This document shows positions 1 to 7,768 of a DNA stretch of 56,163 nucleotides, piece after piece. Every line of letters begins with the position of its first letter. The first letter of the stretch is position 1. The stretch is from an uncultured Eubacterium sp. (GTDB lineage: Bacteria; Bacillota; Clostridia; Oscillospirales; Acutalibacteraceae). Under the pieces are notes generated by a model. It saw only the letters and a program-made list of their open reading frames with translations. It did no database searches and was not told the DNA's origin. The stretch is taken from the NCBI GenBank assembly GCA_934561395.1, contig CAKTGF010000009.1, positions 1 through 56,163 on the forward strand, given 5' to 3'. The position numbers and the translations under genes are program-made.

Positions 1-26
1 GCCCCTTTAGGGGTTGTGTCCGTAAA

Positions 27-69
27 AAGCCCTTCTAGGGCTTACTCAAGCCTCCGGCTTAGCCGGAGG
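27..69 (-). terminator. Tandem hairpins ending the HAD gene
   Basis: Two hairpins lie downstream of the minus-strand HAD gene. The first met (51-58 with 62-69, 8 bp, GC-rich) is a CCTCCGGC/GCCGGAGG palindrome. The second (27-33 with 37-43) reads AAGCCCT-AGA-AGGGCTT on the minus strand and runs straight into a T tract, as in a Rho-independent terminator. A further small palindrome (2-6 with 9-13) follows at the window edge. The CCTCCGGC palindrome recurs at 5543-5567. Confidence 0.75.
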
Positions 70-137
70 TCTTGACTCTTCGCTTTCTTTTTCATAAATA
101 TTTTCCATTGTAAGTAGAAAGAAATTCTAAATATTCA

Positions 138-815
138 CTATATTAAATCAAAAATATCAATTAAATTATCTGCACAATAATCTGCGTTACTGTTATATCC
201 TTTATGAACCAAAACGGTTTTCATACCGGAATTTTTACCACCTACGATGTCGGCATTAATGTTGTCGCCTACCATTATATAATCTTGATTTGGATATAAA
301 GCCTTTGCAATGTCAAATATCTCCTTGCGTGGCTTATCGTAGCCGTAATTTGCGGAAATAATGATGTTATCAAAAAACTTAATTAAATCAAGCTTTTTTA
401 ACACTTCGTCTAAGTCCGGATAGTTGTTTGACAGAATAACATTTGTGTGGCCTTTTTGTATAGATTTATCAAGCGCCTGAATTGAATCGGCATAAAGGGT
501 GTAATTTTTTGCATTTTTTATATTTTTGCGAACAAGCTGAGCTGCCTTTTTTGCTGTGTTTTCATCTATACCAAGACTTATATAATCTAAGGCAATTTTG
601 TTATTCATATATTCCCACCACTGATTGCCGATTAAATCTCTGTAATTTTCATTAGGAGTATGCCATGTGAAGCCTTCTGCCATGCGTTTTCTGATTTCCG
701 AAAACGTAATTTTGTTGTTTGGCGCTATTTCTTTTAAAGAGTTAAAAACAGTGGTTGACCACAAAGAATTGCTGTATACCAATGTTCCGTCAAAATCCCA
801 AAATATAATTGCCAT
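138..815 (-). CDS. HAD-superfamily phosphatase (HAD-IA like)
   Basis: This is a 225-residue cytosolic HAD hydrolase, probably a small-molecule phosphatase of the phosphoglycolate phosphatase/YjjG kind. All four HAD motifs are visible: the nucleophile motif DFDGT (D7, D9), Ser129 in ILSNN, Lys161 in YDKPRKE, and the acidic motif VGDNINAD (D184, D189). A helical cap fills roughly residues 15-85, as in subclass I. The ATG start at 815 has AGGATA just upstream, and a good promoter lies at 867-895. It is monocistronic: terminator hairpins follow it and the next gene diverges. The substrate cannot be told from sequence. Confidence 0.9.
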   Translation of the reverse strand: MAIIFWDFDGTLVYSNSLWSTTVFNSLKEIAPNNKITFSEIRKRMAEGFTWHTPNENYRDLIGNQWWEYMNNKIALDYISLGIDENTAKKAAQLVRKNIKNAKNYTLYADSIQALDKSIQKGHTNVILSNNYPDLDEVLKKLDLIKFFDNIIISANYGYDKPRKEIFDIAKALYPNQDYIMVGDNINADIVGGKNSGMKTVLVHKGYNSNADYCADNLIDIFDLI

Positions 816-866
816 TGTTTATCCTGCCTTAAATATTTCTTATTGTTAAATCTTATAAACTAATTT

Positions 867-895
867 ATTGTATCAAGATTTTTAATTAAATACAA
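867..895 (-). promoter_or_regulatory. Sigma-A-type promoter of the HAD gene
   Basis: On the minus strand this reads TTGTAT, 17 bp, TACAAT, with TGA directly before the -10 (extended -10). It lies about 50 bp upstream of the HAD start codon. Confidence 0.6.
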
Positions 896-1140
896 TATAC
901 TTTCAAAAATAGCAGGCTAAGGTTCTTTGCACTTCTGAAAATAATTCTGATAGTTTTTCAATGAACTCCTATCAGACTTTAAGTCCGATAGCTCTTTTGC
1001 TATTCTTTGCTTTCTTTTTTCGTCAAGTATTCAAGAAGTTACTAAGTTGCGAGTATAATTGAAGTGGTGGAAAAATTTGCAAAGAAGTGATATAATTTGA
1101 ATAGATTAAGAGCGATAAATCTGCATTTGGAGGAAACAAA
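896..1140. other. Intergenic region between divergent genes
   Basis: No gene is visible here. An imperfect hairpin CTGATAG (947-953) / CTATCAG (969-975) is followed by T-rich sequence to about 1020. A TATAAT at 1091-1096 with a poor -35 (TGGAAA at 1068-1073) is the likely promoter of the downstream kinase gene, and the GGAGG at 1129-1133 is its ribosome binding site. Confidence 0.5.
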
Positions 1141-2112
1141 GTGTCAATATTCACAAAGATAGCAGAAAAATATGATTGGAAGATAATCGGAGAACCGGTG
1201 TGTTTGAGCGGCGGCTTTATGCACAAAATGTATAAGATTAACACGCAGCAAGGAACTTTCGCTCTGAAGTTGCTAAATCCGTTTGTTATGCAAAGAAAAA
1301 CTGTTATGGATAATTATGCAAAAGCTGAACGGATAGAATTTTTATTGGAGCAAAAAGGCATTCCGATTCTTCCTGCATTGTCTTTGTGTGGAAATAAAAT
1401 GCAAGAGATAGATGGTGAATATTTCTATCTGTTTGACTATTTTCCCGGAAAAGCCTTAAAAAGCAACGAGATAACAGCGGCTCACTGCAAAGAAATGGGA
1501 AAGGTACTTGCCGAAATCCATAGTGTAGATAAAAAGTATAAAAATGAAGATTTTTATGAAACGTCTATTGATTGGAATTTCTATCTTGCAGAAATGAAAC
1601 ACACCGATACGAAGTTATACGCAATGCTGAAAGACGCCTTGCCTGTGATTCAAGACAGCCAAAACAAAGGTAATCAGGCACGAAAGAAATTACCCCCTAT
1701 CGTGTCAATCTGTCATAACGATATGGACTGCAAAAATGTTCTCTGGAATGGGAACGATTATCGTATTATTGATTTAGAGTGTTTATCTTATAACAATCCG
1801 TTTATGGAATTGTTTGAATTGGCATTGTGTTGGTCGGGATATGAAGATTGCAAAATTGATTTTCAATTATTTCAAGCTTTTTTGCAAGGTTATAAAAATG
1901 CCGGTGGGGAAATGCCCATAGATTGGGAAACATTATATTACTGCAATAACGGCAGATTGGAATGGTTAGAATACAATATTAAGCGTGTTTTAGGCATTGA
2001 CTGCGGGAATGATGAAAAAGAAATTGGAACAGAACAGGTTAAAGAAACAATTCAGCACATCATTTATTATGCAAAGATGAAGAACCCAATACTTGAGCAT
2101 ACCTTGTTATAA
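1141..2112 (+). CDS. APH-family phosphotransferase
   Basis: A 323-residue soluble kinase of the aminoglycoside/choline kinase (APH) fold, transferring phosphate from ATP to a small hydroxyl-bearing substrate. Visible features are the N-lobe lysine in ALKLL (K43), the catalytic loop CHNDMDCKN (H192, D194, N199; the usual HGD is HND here) and the metal-binding Asp in IIDLE (D211). The start is GTG at 1141 with GGAGG seven bases upstream; no ATG fits as well. Antibiotic kinases and kinases of choline, homoserine or sugars all share this fold, so resistance is not implied. It stands alone, with another APH-type kinase about 0.6 kb downstream. Confidence 0.85.
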   Translation: MSIFTKIAEKYDWKIIGEPVCLSGGFMHKMYKINTQQGTFALKLLNPFVMQRKTVMDNYAKAERIEFLLEQKGIPILPALSLCGNKMQEIDGEYFYLFDYFPGKALKSNEITAAHCKEMGKVLAEIHSVDKKYKNEDFYETSIDWNFYLAEMKHTDTKLYAMLKDALPVIQDSQNKGNQARKKLPPIVSICHNDMDCKNVLWNGNDYRIIDLECLSYNNPFMELFELALCWSGYEDCKIDFQLFQAFLQGYKNAGGEMPIDWETLYYCNNGRLEWLEYNIKRVLGIDCGNDEKEIGTEQVKETIQHIIYYAKMKNPILEHTLL

Positions 2113-2227
2113 TTGGTACATAAAAGAAATTATTATAATATGTATGTGTTATAATATTTAGTTGTTTGATAATTATAAAAAAGCAAAGATGGTATTTTGA
2201 ATAGCTTTTTTTATTAAGGAGTTAAAA

Positions 2228-2596
2228 ATGAGAAATGAAATTAAGCTTGGAAATGTGATGGTTGATTGTGATGACGAGTTAAAATTACAAAGATTTTATG
2301 GCGAATTATTAGGATGGGAAATGTGCAATTTGTTTGACAGACCCGCCGTTCGCAGTTCAGAAGGTATAGTATTTTTGTTTATCGAAGAACCGGATTATGT
2401 AAAACCTGTTTGGCCAGAAATAACAGGCAAACAGCAAAAGCAAATGCATTTTGATTTTCAAGTAGATGATGTGGGTATTGCTGTTGAAAAGGCAATATCA
2501 TTGGGAGCTGTTAAAGCACAAGAACAGTATGGTGGAGAGCATTTTACAACAATGTTTGACCCTGCCGGTCATCCGTTTTGTTTGTGCAGGAAATAA
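2228..2596 (+). CDS. VOC (glyoxalase/bleomycin-resistance) family protein
   Basis: A 122-residue single-module vicinal-oxygen-chelate protein. It shows the paired beta-alpha-beta-beta-beta pattern: an N-terminal half with FYGELLGW and a C-terminal half with HFDFQVDD, then DPAGHPF near the end. This matches the glyoxalase-like subfamily of roughly 120 residues. Members bind a metal or a hydrophobic drug, or do isomerase or dioxygenase chemistry; nothing here selects one. ATG at 2228 is preceded by AAGGAG (2216-2221), and an extended -10 TATAAT lies at 2150-2155. A strong terminator follows, so it is likely its own transcription unit. Confidence 0.88.
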   Translation: MRNEIKLGNVMVDCDDELKLQRFYGELLGWEMCNLFDRPAVRSSEGIVFLFIEEPDYVKPVWPEITGKQQKQMHFDFQVDDVGIAVEKAISLGAVKAQEQYGGEHFTTMFDPAGHPFCLCRK

Positions 2597-2602
2597 AAGC
2601 GT

Positions 2603-2628
2603 GCAGTCGAGAAATCGGCTGCTTTTTT
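2603..2628 (+). terminator. Rho-independent terminator of the VOC gene
   Basis: The 8-bp stem GCAGTCGA/TCGGCTGC is closed by a GAAA tetraloop and followed by six T. It begins seven bases after the stop codon. Confidence 0.9.
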
Positions 2629-2660
2629 GATATAATAGGAAATGTATTTTAAATGTTTTA

Positions 2661-2702
2661 TGCTATAATACAAACACACTTGCAGGTGAAAAGAAAGGAG
2701 GG
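2661..2702 (+). promoter_or_regulatory. Extended -10 promoter and ribosome binding site of the AraC-kinase gene
   Basis: TGCTATAAT at 2661-2669 is an extended -10 element; no good -35 is seen 17 bp upstream. AAAGGAGG at 2695-2702 is a near-perfect ribosome binding site for the ATG at 2708. Confidence 0.45.
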
Positions 2703-2707
2703 TCACC

Positions 2708-3952
2708 ATGGATACCCGCAGAATAATTCAGAATGTTCTCGATTATATTGACGATAACATAAAATCCGAAATCAGTAGTGATGATTTATGCAGCATTGCA
2801 GGATATTCATACATTCATTTGGTACGCTTGTTTAAGCTGTATTTGGGCATTACGCCGAATGAATATATATTGCGAAGAAGATTATTGTTTGCTGTTTATG
2901 AAATGAACGGCGATATTTCAAAAACTGATATTGCTTTTGAATTCGGTTTTGATACTTATGCAGGTTTTTACAAAGCTTTTAAGCGAGAATTCGGTTGCTC
3001 TCCGTCAAAATTCACAAAATCTTATGTGGGTGGCAAACCATATAAGATTAACATTTTGCAGGAGGAACACATTATGGTTTCAAAAACTAAAATACAAAAA
3101 ATATTGCCGAATTGGAATTTGCAAAACAGTGTAGTTAAGCCGATTATAAACGAAAACACAGGCAATCGAAGTGAAAATTCATACTACATAGGCGATGATT
3201 ATGTAATGAAATATTCAACAAATCTTGCTGCAGTTAAAAAGAGCATTTTACTTTCGGAAATCGTTAAATTAAATAGTAACGATGATTATTTACAATGCGG
3301 CGAATTGTATTTTATTGTCGCAAAACGAATTTATGGAAATCAATTAAGGTGCGTTGATATTTTTAATGATACTTCAATTGCTTTGACTATTGGTGAAAAT
3401 ATTGCCAAGCTACATAATAAATTAAAATTTTATGATATTGACAATTTTGAACAGGTTAATATTTATGATGACTGTATCAATAATCTTAATAAGGTCAAAA
3501 AGGTTGCAAACTTATCAAATGAGCTTTGCGAAAAATACAAAAACGAATTTGGAAAAATAATCAATAAATTGCCAACTCAACCGATACACAGAGATATTAA
3601 CCCGTCAAATATGATTTTTGCAGGGAAAGAATTTAAAGGTTTTGTTGACTTTGACTTAACGGAGGTTAATGTGCGAATTTTTGATATTTGCTATTGCGCA
3701 ACTGCTATTTTATCCGAGTGCTTTAATAATCAAATTAATTTTGAGGTATGGCAAAAAATACTCAACAATCTAATTAAGGGATATAATAGAATTGATAAAT
3801 TGAGTGAACATGAAATCGAGGCTATTCCTTATGTTATCTACTCTATCGAAATTATGTGTATTGCTTATTTCAGCAAATATGATAAGTTTGAAGAATTAAC
3901 TGAAAGAAATATAAGTATGCTGAAATGGTTGATTAAAAACACCTCTTTATGA
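2708..3952 (+). CDS. AraC-type HTH fused to an APH-like kinase domain
   Basis: A 414-residue two-domain protein. Residues 1-107 are a complete AraC DNA-binding domain: two HTH units, the second with the typical IAFEFGFDTYAGFYKAFKR (75-93) and CSPSKF. Residues about 125-414 are an APH-type kinase with N-lobe Lys168 (VMKYS), catalytic loop IHRDINPSN (D296, N301) and metal-binding DFD (D314). AraC proteins usually carry a ligand-binding partner domain; here its place is taken by a kinase. An in-frame ATG at codon 123, preceded by GGAGG, could also give the kinase alone. It has its own promoter-like sequence. Ligand and target genes are unknown. Confidence 0.85.
   Translation: MDTRRIIQNVLDYIDDNIKSEISSDDLCSIAGYSYIHLVRLFKLYLGITPNEYILRRRLLFAVYEMNGDISKTDIAFEFGFDTYAGFYKAFKREFGCSPSKFTKSYVGGKPYKINILQEEHIMVSKTKIQKILPNWNLQNSVVKPIINENTGNRSENSYYIGDDYVMKYSTNLAAVKKSILLSEIVKLNSNDDYLQCGELYFIVAKRIYGNQLRCVDIFNDTSIALTIGENIAKLHNKLKFYDIDNFEQVNIYDDCINNLNKVKKVANLSNELCEKYKNEFGKIINKLPTQPIHRDINPSNMIFAGKEFKGFVDFDLTEVNVRIFDICYCATAILSECFNNQINFEVWQKILNNLIKGYNRIDKLSEHEIEAIPYVIYSIEIMCIAYFSKYDKFEELTERNISMLKWLIKNTSL
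3061..3076 (+). promoter_or_regulatory. Internal ribosome binding site and in-frame ATG
   Basis: GGAGG at 3061-3065 lies eight bases before ATG 3074-3076, codon 123 of the fusion gene. It sits exactly at the boundary between the DNA-binding and kinase domains, so it could start a separate 292-residue kinase. It may instead be a relic of the gene fusion. Confidence 0.55.
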
Positions 3953-4035
3953 ATGACGGTAGGTAAAACAGTTAATTACAACTAATTATACAAAGCGAGT
4001 TTTAAACTGAAATTTTTACCTTATTTTAAATTTAA

Positions 4036-4070
4036 TGCAACTTTTTGGGTTGTTTATCTGTTATAGTAAT
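4036..4070 (+). promoter_or_regulatory. Candidate ECF-type promoter of the sigma operon
   Basis: TGCAAC at 4036-4041 followed by a T run has the AAC core typical of ECF -35 elements. GTTATAGTAA near 4060-4069 is at about the right distance for the -10. Many ECF sigma genes are autoregulated, which would fit; this is a pattern match only. Confidence 0.4.
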
Positions 4071-4099
4071 GAAAGGACCTTTCAAGAGGAGGTGGTAAA

Positions 4100-4582
4100 A
4101 TGACAAACGATAAATTCATTGAAACCGTCAAACGCAACAGTCAACGATTATATGTTATCGCTTTTTCGTATCTTCAAAGCAAGGATGATGCGGAAGATGT
4201 GCTGCAAAACACATTTTTAAAGCTGTGGAATTCCAATAAAGATTTTGAAAGTGACGAACATATCGACAAGTGGCTAACAAAGGTTTGTATTAATGATTGC
4301 AAGAATGTTTTTGCACTGCCGTTCAGAAAACATAAATCACTTGAAGACGAATATGACCTTTCAACATTTGACAAATATTTCAATATTGATTTATACAATG
4401 CCGTTTTATCACTGAATAAAAAGGAACGGCTTGTTGTAATGCTTTTTTACTACAATGATTTACCGATTAAAGAAATATCTGCCTTGGCAGGAATAAAGGA
4501 GTCAACCGTAAAGTCATTACTAAAGCGTTCAAGAGAAAAGCTAAAGCAAAGGTTAGGAGATGAGTGGATATATGAAGAATAA
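4100..4582 (+). CDS. ECF-type RNA polymerase sigma factor
   Basis: A 160-residue sigma-70-like factor of the ECF group, containing only regions 2 and 4. Region 2 includes DAEDVLQNTFLKLW (30-43), the core-binding helix. Region 4 (about 112-153) has the HTH with IKEISALAGIKESTVKSLL. The ATG at 4100 has AGGAGGTGG eight bases upstream. The next gene overlaps its 3' end and encodes a membrane-anchored protein, the normal arrangement for a sigma factor and its anti-sigma. A candidate self-recognised promoter lies at 4036-4070. Confidence 0.92.
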   Translation: MTNDKFIETVKRNSQRLYVIAFSYLQSKDDAEDVLQNTFLKLWNSNKDFESDEHIDKWLTKVCINDCKNVFALPFRKHKSLEDEYDLSTFDKYFNIDLYNAVLSLNKKERLVVMLFYYNDLPIKEISALAGIKESTVKSLLKRSREKLKQRLGDEWIYEE

Positions 4583-5480
4583 AGAAAATATTAAAAATAC
4601 TTTTTCAAACATCCGTCCTTCTGACGAATGTATTGAAAGGGTATTTGACATGACAGTTGATAAAAAAGCAAATAAGAGTTTAATTCTTAAAAAAATGGCG
4701 TCAGTCGCTTTGGCATTTGCGTTGCTTATCGGTGGCGGATTCGGCACTAACGCTGTAATTCAAAATATCAGGGCAAATAAATCCTTGGGTGTTATGGTAG
4801 CCTATGCAGATGAATTTATGAAGGTTAAGAGCGGCTCAAAACAGCCTGTTTTCAAAAGCCTGTATTTTGCCCCTGCCGATGATAAGGAAAAATGTGCTTT
4901 GCAGAGGGCAAAGGCAGAAAAGGAATATGAAAAAAATCGAGAGATTTATGAAAAATTGGCCACAAACAATGAGGAGGCCTCTATCAGCGGTGTCGGAATC
5001 TATGATATCTACGATAACCAAGGAAACCCCGTAACTAAGCTATATACAACCGGTTTCGGATTTTTTGCAGTAAACAAAACCGATTACGAAAATGTAAAAT
5101 TCTTTACTGTTGAAAACGAAAGTGAAGATGGATATTTGCAATTTGAGTGGTCAGGAACAGCAGATTTATTACAAGCTGTCAACGAAGATAATGTTAATGA
5201 AGAAAATCCCTATGAAGACTTTATAAATCATAAATTTACATTAACCGGCGATGAATTAAGGGAAAGTCAAAACAGTAATTATAATAAATATGGCTATATA
5301 TGCGAATGGAACGCCACACCCGAAATATTTGAGGAATATGACGAAAAATACGCAAATGGTTTTGACGCTGCGTCTATCAAGGATAAAATAACATTCACTT
5401 TTGAATATAACGACGGTACAACCGAAAGCGCCAGCATCAATATCGGCTTCAACAGTGACGGCCAAATGATAGTATCATAG
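4560..5480 (+). CDS. Membrane anti-sigma factor, DUF4179-like
   Basis: A 306-residue protein with a short cytoplasmic N-terminus, one membrane helix at about residues 44-66 and a large extracytoplasmic domain. The N-terminal PSDECIERVF helix followed by one TM resembles DUF4179-type anti-sigma factors paired with Clostridia ECF sigmas. It should hold the upstream sigma factor at the membrane until an external signal arrives. It overlaps the sigma gene, which suggests translational coupling. The start is uncertain: ATG 4560 has AAAGG seven bases before it, while ATG 4572 (protein starting MKNKENIK) has AGGAG twelve bases before it. A terminator follows. Confidence 0.85.
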   Translation: MSGYMKNKENIKNTFSNIRPSDECIERVFDMTVDKKANKSLILKKMASVALAFALLIGGGFGTNAVIQNIRANKSLGVMVAYADEFMKVKSGSKQPVFKSLYFAPADDKEKCALQRAKAEKEYEKNREIYEKLATNNEEASISGVGIYDIYDNQGNPVTKLYTTGFGFFAVNKTDYENVKFFTVENESEDGYLQFEWSGTADLLQAVNEDNVNEENPYEDFINHKFTLTGDELRESQNSNYNKYGYICEWNATPEIFEEYDEKYANGFDAASIKDKITFTFEYNDGTTESASINIGFNSDGQMIVS

Positions 5481-5542
5481 TTTCATAACAGCTAAAAAAA
5501 ATGCCTAATTCATAATGTATTAAAATCCAATAACGCTTACCC

Positions 5543-5570
5543 AAACCTCCGGCTCAGCCGGAGGTTTTAT
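5543..5570 (+). terminator. Terminator of the sigma/anti-sigma operon
   Basis: An 11-bp stem AAACCTCCGGC/GCCGGAGGTTT with a TCA loop runs into a T-rich tail. The core CCTCCGGC palindrome matches the one at 51-69. Confidence 0.85.
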
Positions 5571-5772
5571 TTTTTGCTTTGATATTGAAAAAGTGTTTAC
5601 AAGTGGGAGGTTTAATATTAAAAACATAAATTCTAAAAATTTGTAAGTTATTTACATTGCAAAAACAGTCGAATACCCTTCTATTATTGTAAATAATATA
5701 TTACATTGTTAAAATTTGTTAGTGAATATCTACATATAAGCAAAATGCAATCAATAATCAAAGGAATTATTT
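5571..5772 (+). promoter_or_regulatory. Upstream region of the FHA/kinase block
   Basis: About 200 bp of very AT-rich sequence lies in front of the block. TTACATTG occurs twice (5652 and 5701), each followed by an A-rich stretch, and TGTAA...TTACA forms an inverted repeat at 5688-5705. A TTGCAA (5657-5662) and TATTAT (5682-5687) are 19 bp apart, a weak promoter match. AAAGGA just before 5773 is the ribosome binding site. A repeat pair here could be the target of the LytTR regulator encoded in the block, but no clear LytTR consensus pair was recognised. Confidence 0.35.
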
Positions 5773-6969
5773 ATGCCATCATTAATACTTGATAAAAACT
5801 CTAAGAAAACACAGCTTAAAGTCAAATTGTCAGATAACGAATACTTAAATCAGCAAGATATAAGCATAATCAATTCGGGTGTTATTCCCGGAATGGTCAC
5901 ACCTAAAATCAGTGGTGGAAAAAAACTAACTTACACAATGTTAAATGTTATTGACCTTAAAGCGTTTCTTTCACAAGCGATTATGCCGAATGTTAAGGCC
6001 GACATTTTCTCAAAGATTAAAGCCGCACTTGTGGCAGCTGAGCAAAACGGACTTAATTTTAATAATCTTCTCCTCAGCGAAGTCAATGTTTTTGTTGATT
6101 GCAGGACTGGAAATGTGTATTTGATTTATCTTCCTATAATAAATCCAAATGATAATTCAAATTTCAAATATTTAATTTCATCACTGATACAAGGCGATGA
6201 TTTGCAAAAGCTCGATGTATTAGGGGCGGATTATGCTTACCTAAATTCAGTTATAAGTGCTGAACCTTTTGTTAATCAACACAGTAATTTGAATCATATT
6301 TCCGCAAATCAAATGGAAATGATTTATGGCGAAACAACTGTGCTTGACTATGAAAATAGCGGTTATGGAAATTATTTAAAAGACAATGGTTATTATACTT
6401 CAAATGTTAATAATAATTTATTTGCCGGCAATATGCAAAATAATCAATATGGCACAGCTGCGGAGTTGCCTTACGGCGCTACAGAGCCTCTTGATAACAG
6501 GGCGTTTGGAAACAATAATGATTTTCCAATTGAAACCCTAACCTCATTTCCGTTGAACGCCCCAAGTGAGCTGGGGGTTACAGAACCTCTCGACTTAACT
6601 GACAATGGCGGGAGCCTGCAATATGATAATTTTTATAATTCGGGAAACACGGTTGCTTTTGATTCTTGGGAACTGCCGACAGTGGCAAAATTAATTGTTC
6701 AGAAAACGGGAAGCGAGTTTCCTATTAACAAAAAAGAGTTTTTTGTGGGTTCATCTTTCAATGATTGTGATTGCGCAATTGAAAATGGTTTTATAAGTAA
6801 GCGCCAATTAACAATTATTAACGAAAACGGTAATTATTATGCAATTGACAACGGGTCAACAAACGGAACCACACTAAACGGCGATAAAATGAACCCGGGG
6901 TTGCGTTATCAATTGAAAGACGATGACAGACTTATTTTAGCAAACGAAATAGTTGATTTTAAAATGTAG
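5773..6969 (+). CDS. DUF6382-like plus C-terminal FHA protein
   Basis: A 398-residue soluble protein. Residues about 1-165 resemble the DUF6382 module found before FHA domains in Firmicutes, with IPGMVTPKISGG and a later VFVDCRTGNVYLIYLP strand pair. Residues about 305-398 are an FHA fold with the canonical STNGT turn (362-366). Two phosphothreonine-contact positions are altered: the usual GR is GS (326-327), and SxxH reads SKRQL. The linker is Asn/Thr-rich and carries GETTVLD (186-192) and two TEPLD copies (237-241, 270-274), possible phosphothreonine docking motifs. First gene of the block; the PP2C gene starts 10 bases after its stop. Confidence 0.85.
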   Translation: MPSLILDKNSKKTQLKVKLSDNEYLNQQDISIINSGVIPGMVTPKISGGKKLTYTMLNVIDLKAFLSQAIMPNVKADIFSKIKAALVAAEQNGLNFNNLLLSEVNVFVDCRTGNVYLIYLPIINPNDNSNFKYLISSLIQGDDLQKLDVLGADYAYLNSVISAEPFVNQHSNLNHISANQMEMIYGETTVLDYENSGYGNYLKDNGYYTSNVNNNLFAGNMQNNQYGTAAELPYGATEPLDNRAFGNNNDFPIETLTSFPLNAPSELGVTEPLDLTDNGGSLQYDNFYNSGNTVAFDSWELPTVAKLIVQKTGSEFPINKKEFFVGSSFNDCDCAIENGFISKRQLTIINENGNYYAIDNGSTNGTTLNGDKMNPGLRYQLKDDDRLILANEIVDFKM

Positions 6970-6979
6970 GTGAATTTTG

Positions 6980-7756
6980 ATGGATTATTTAATTGCTGCA
7001 CAATCCGATGTCGGCATTGTGAAAAAAACAAATCAAGACAGTTATTGTGTTTTTACAGCAAACAGTAAAAAATACGGAAATATACTTTTTGCGGTTGTGT
7101 GTGATGGTATGGGAGGATTAGATAAGGGCGAATTGGCAAGTGCTACGGTGGTAAAAAGATTTTCAACTTGGTTTGAAAAATCGTTTCCAATACTGATTAA
7201 TAATAATCTGCCTGATTTCGGAATTATAAAAAGTGAATGGGACAGGATTTTAAAACGCCTTAACAGTGATATAGGCAATTATGGCAAAACTAATAATATT
7301 TCATTAGGAACTACAGTTGTTGCCGTATTATGTGTTGAAAATGAATTATATGTGGCTAATGTTGGGGATTCAAGGTTGTACAAAGTAACAAATAATATAA
7401 AAAGGCTTACTAATGACCAATCCCTTGTTGCAAGAGAAATAATTGCCGGCAACATATCTAAGGCTGAAGAGGAAACAGACTCCAGACGAAATGTTTTACT
7501 CCAATGCGTGGGTGCATCGCAAGCGATTGCGCCGGAATATAAAAAATACCGATTAGAAAGCGACGCTGTGTATTTTTTATGCACAGACGGCTTTAGGCAT
7601 GAAATTAAAGAAAAAGAGCTTTTAGGTCTTCTTTCTCCTAAAATTATCAGCACGGAGCGTTCTATAAACGATACTTTACTTGAAATTATTAATTTGCTTA
7701 AGCAACGAAAAGAGCAAGACAATATTACCTGTGTTGCTTTTAAAACGATGGCATAA
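6980..7756 (+). CDS. PP2C-family Ser/Thr phosphatase 1
   Basis: A 258-residue metal-dependent protein phosphatase of the bacterial PP2C (PrpC/Stp) type. All signature motifs are present: TNQD (D20), CDGMGG (D42, G43), a GTTVVAV strand, VGDSRLY (D130), TDG (D203) and the final QDN (D247). It has no membrane segment. ATG 6980 is preferred over the adjacent TTG 6977 because AGGTG (6968-6972) is then seven bases upstream. It sits between an FHA gene and the transmembrane kinase gene, so it most likely removes phosphates placed by that kinase. Confidence 0.93.
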   Translation: MDYLIAAQSDVGIVKKTNQDSYCVFTANSKKYGNILFAVVCDGMGGLDKGELASATVVKRFSTWFEKSFPILINNNLPDFGIIKSEWDRILKRLNSDIGNYGKTNNISLGTTVVAVLCVENELYVANVGDSRLYKVTNNIKRLTNDQSLVAREIIAGNISKAEEETDSRRNVLLQCVGASQAIAPEYKKYRLESDAVYFLCTDGFRHEIKEKELLGLLSPKIISTERSINDTLLEIINLLKQRKEQDNITCVAFKTMA

Positions 7757-7768
7757 GGGGACTAAACC

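Noticed and set aside
1141..3952. Calling the two APH-fold kinases antibiotic-resistance genes
   Set aside because: The fold is shared with choline, homoserine and sugar kinases and the substrate-specific residues cannot be read here.
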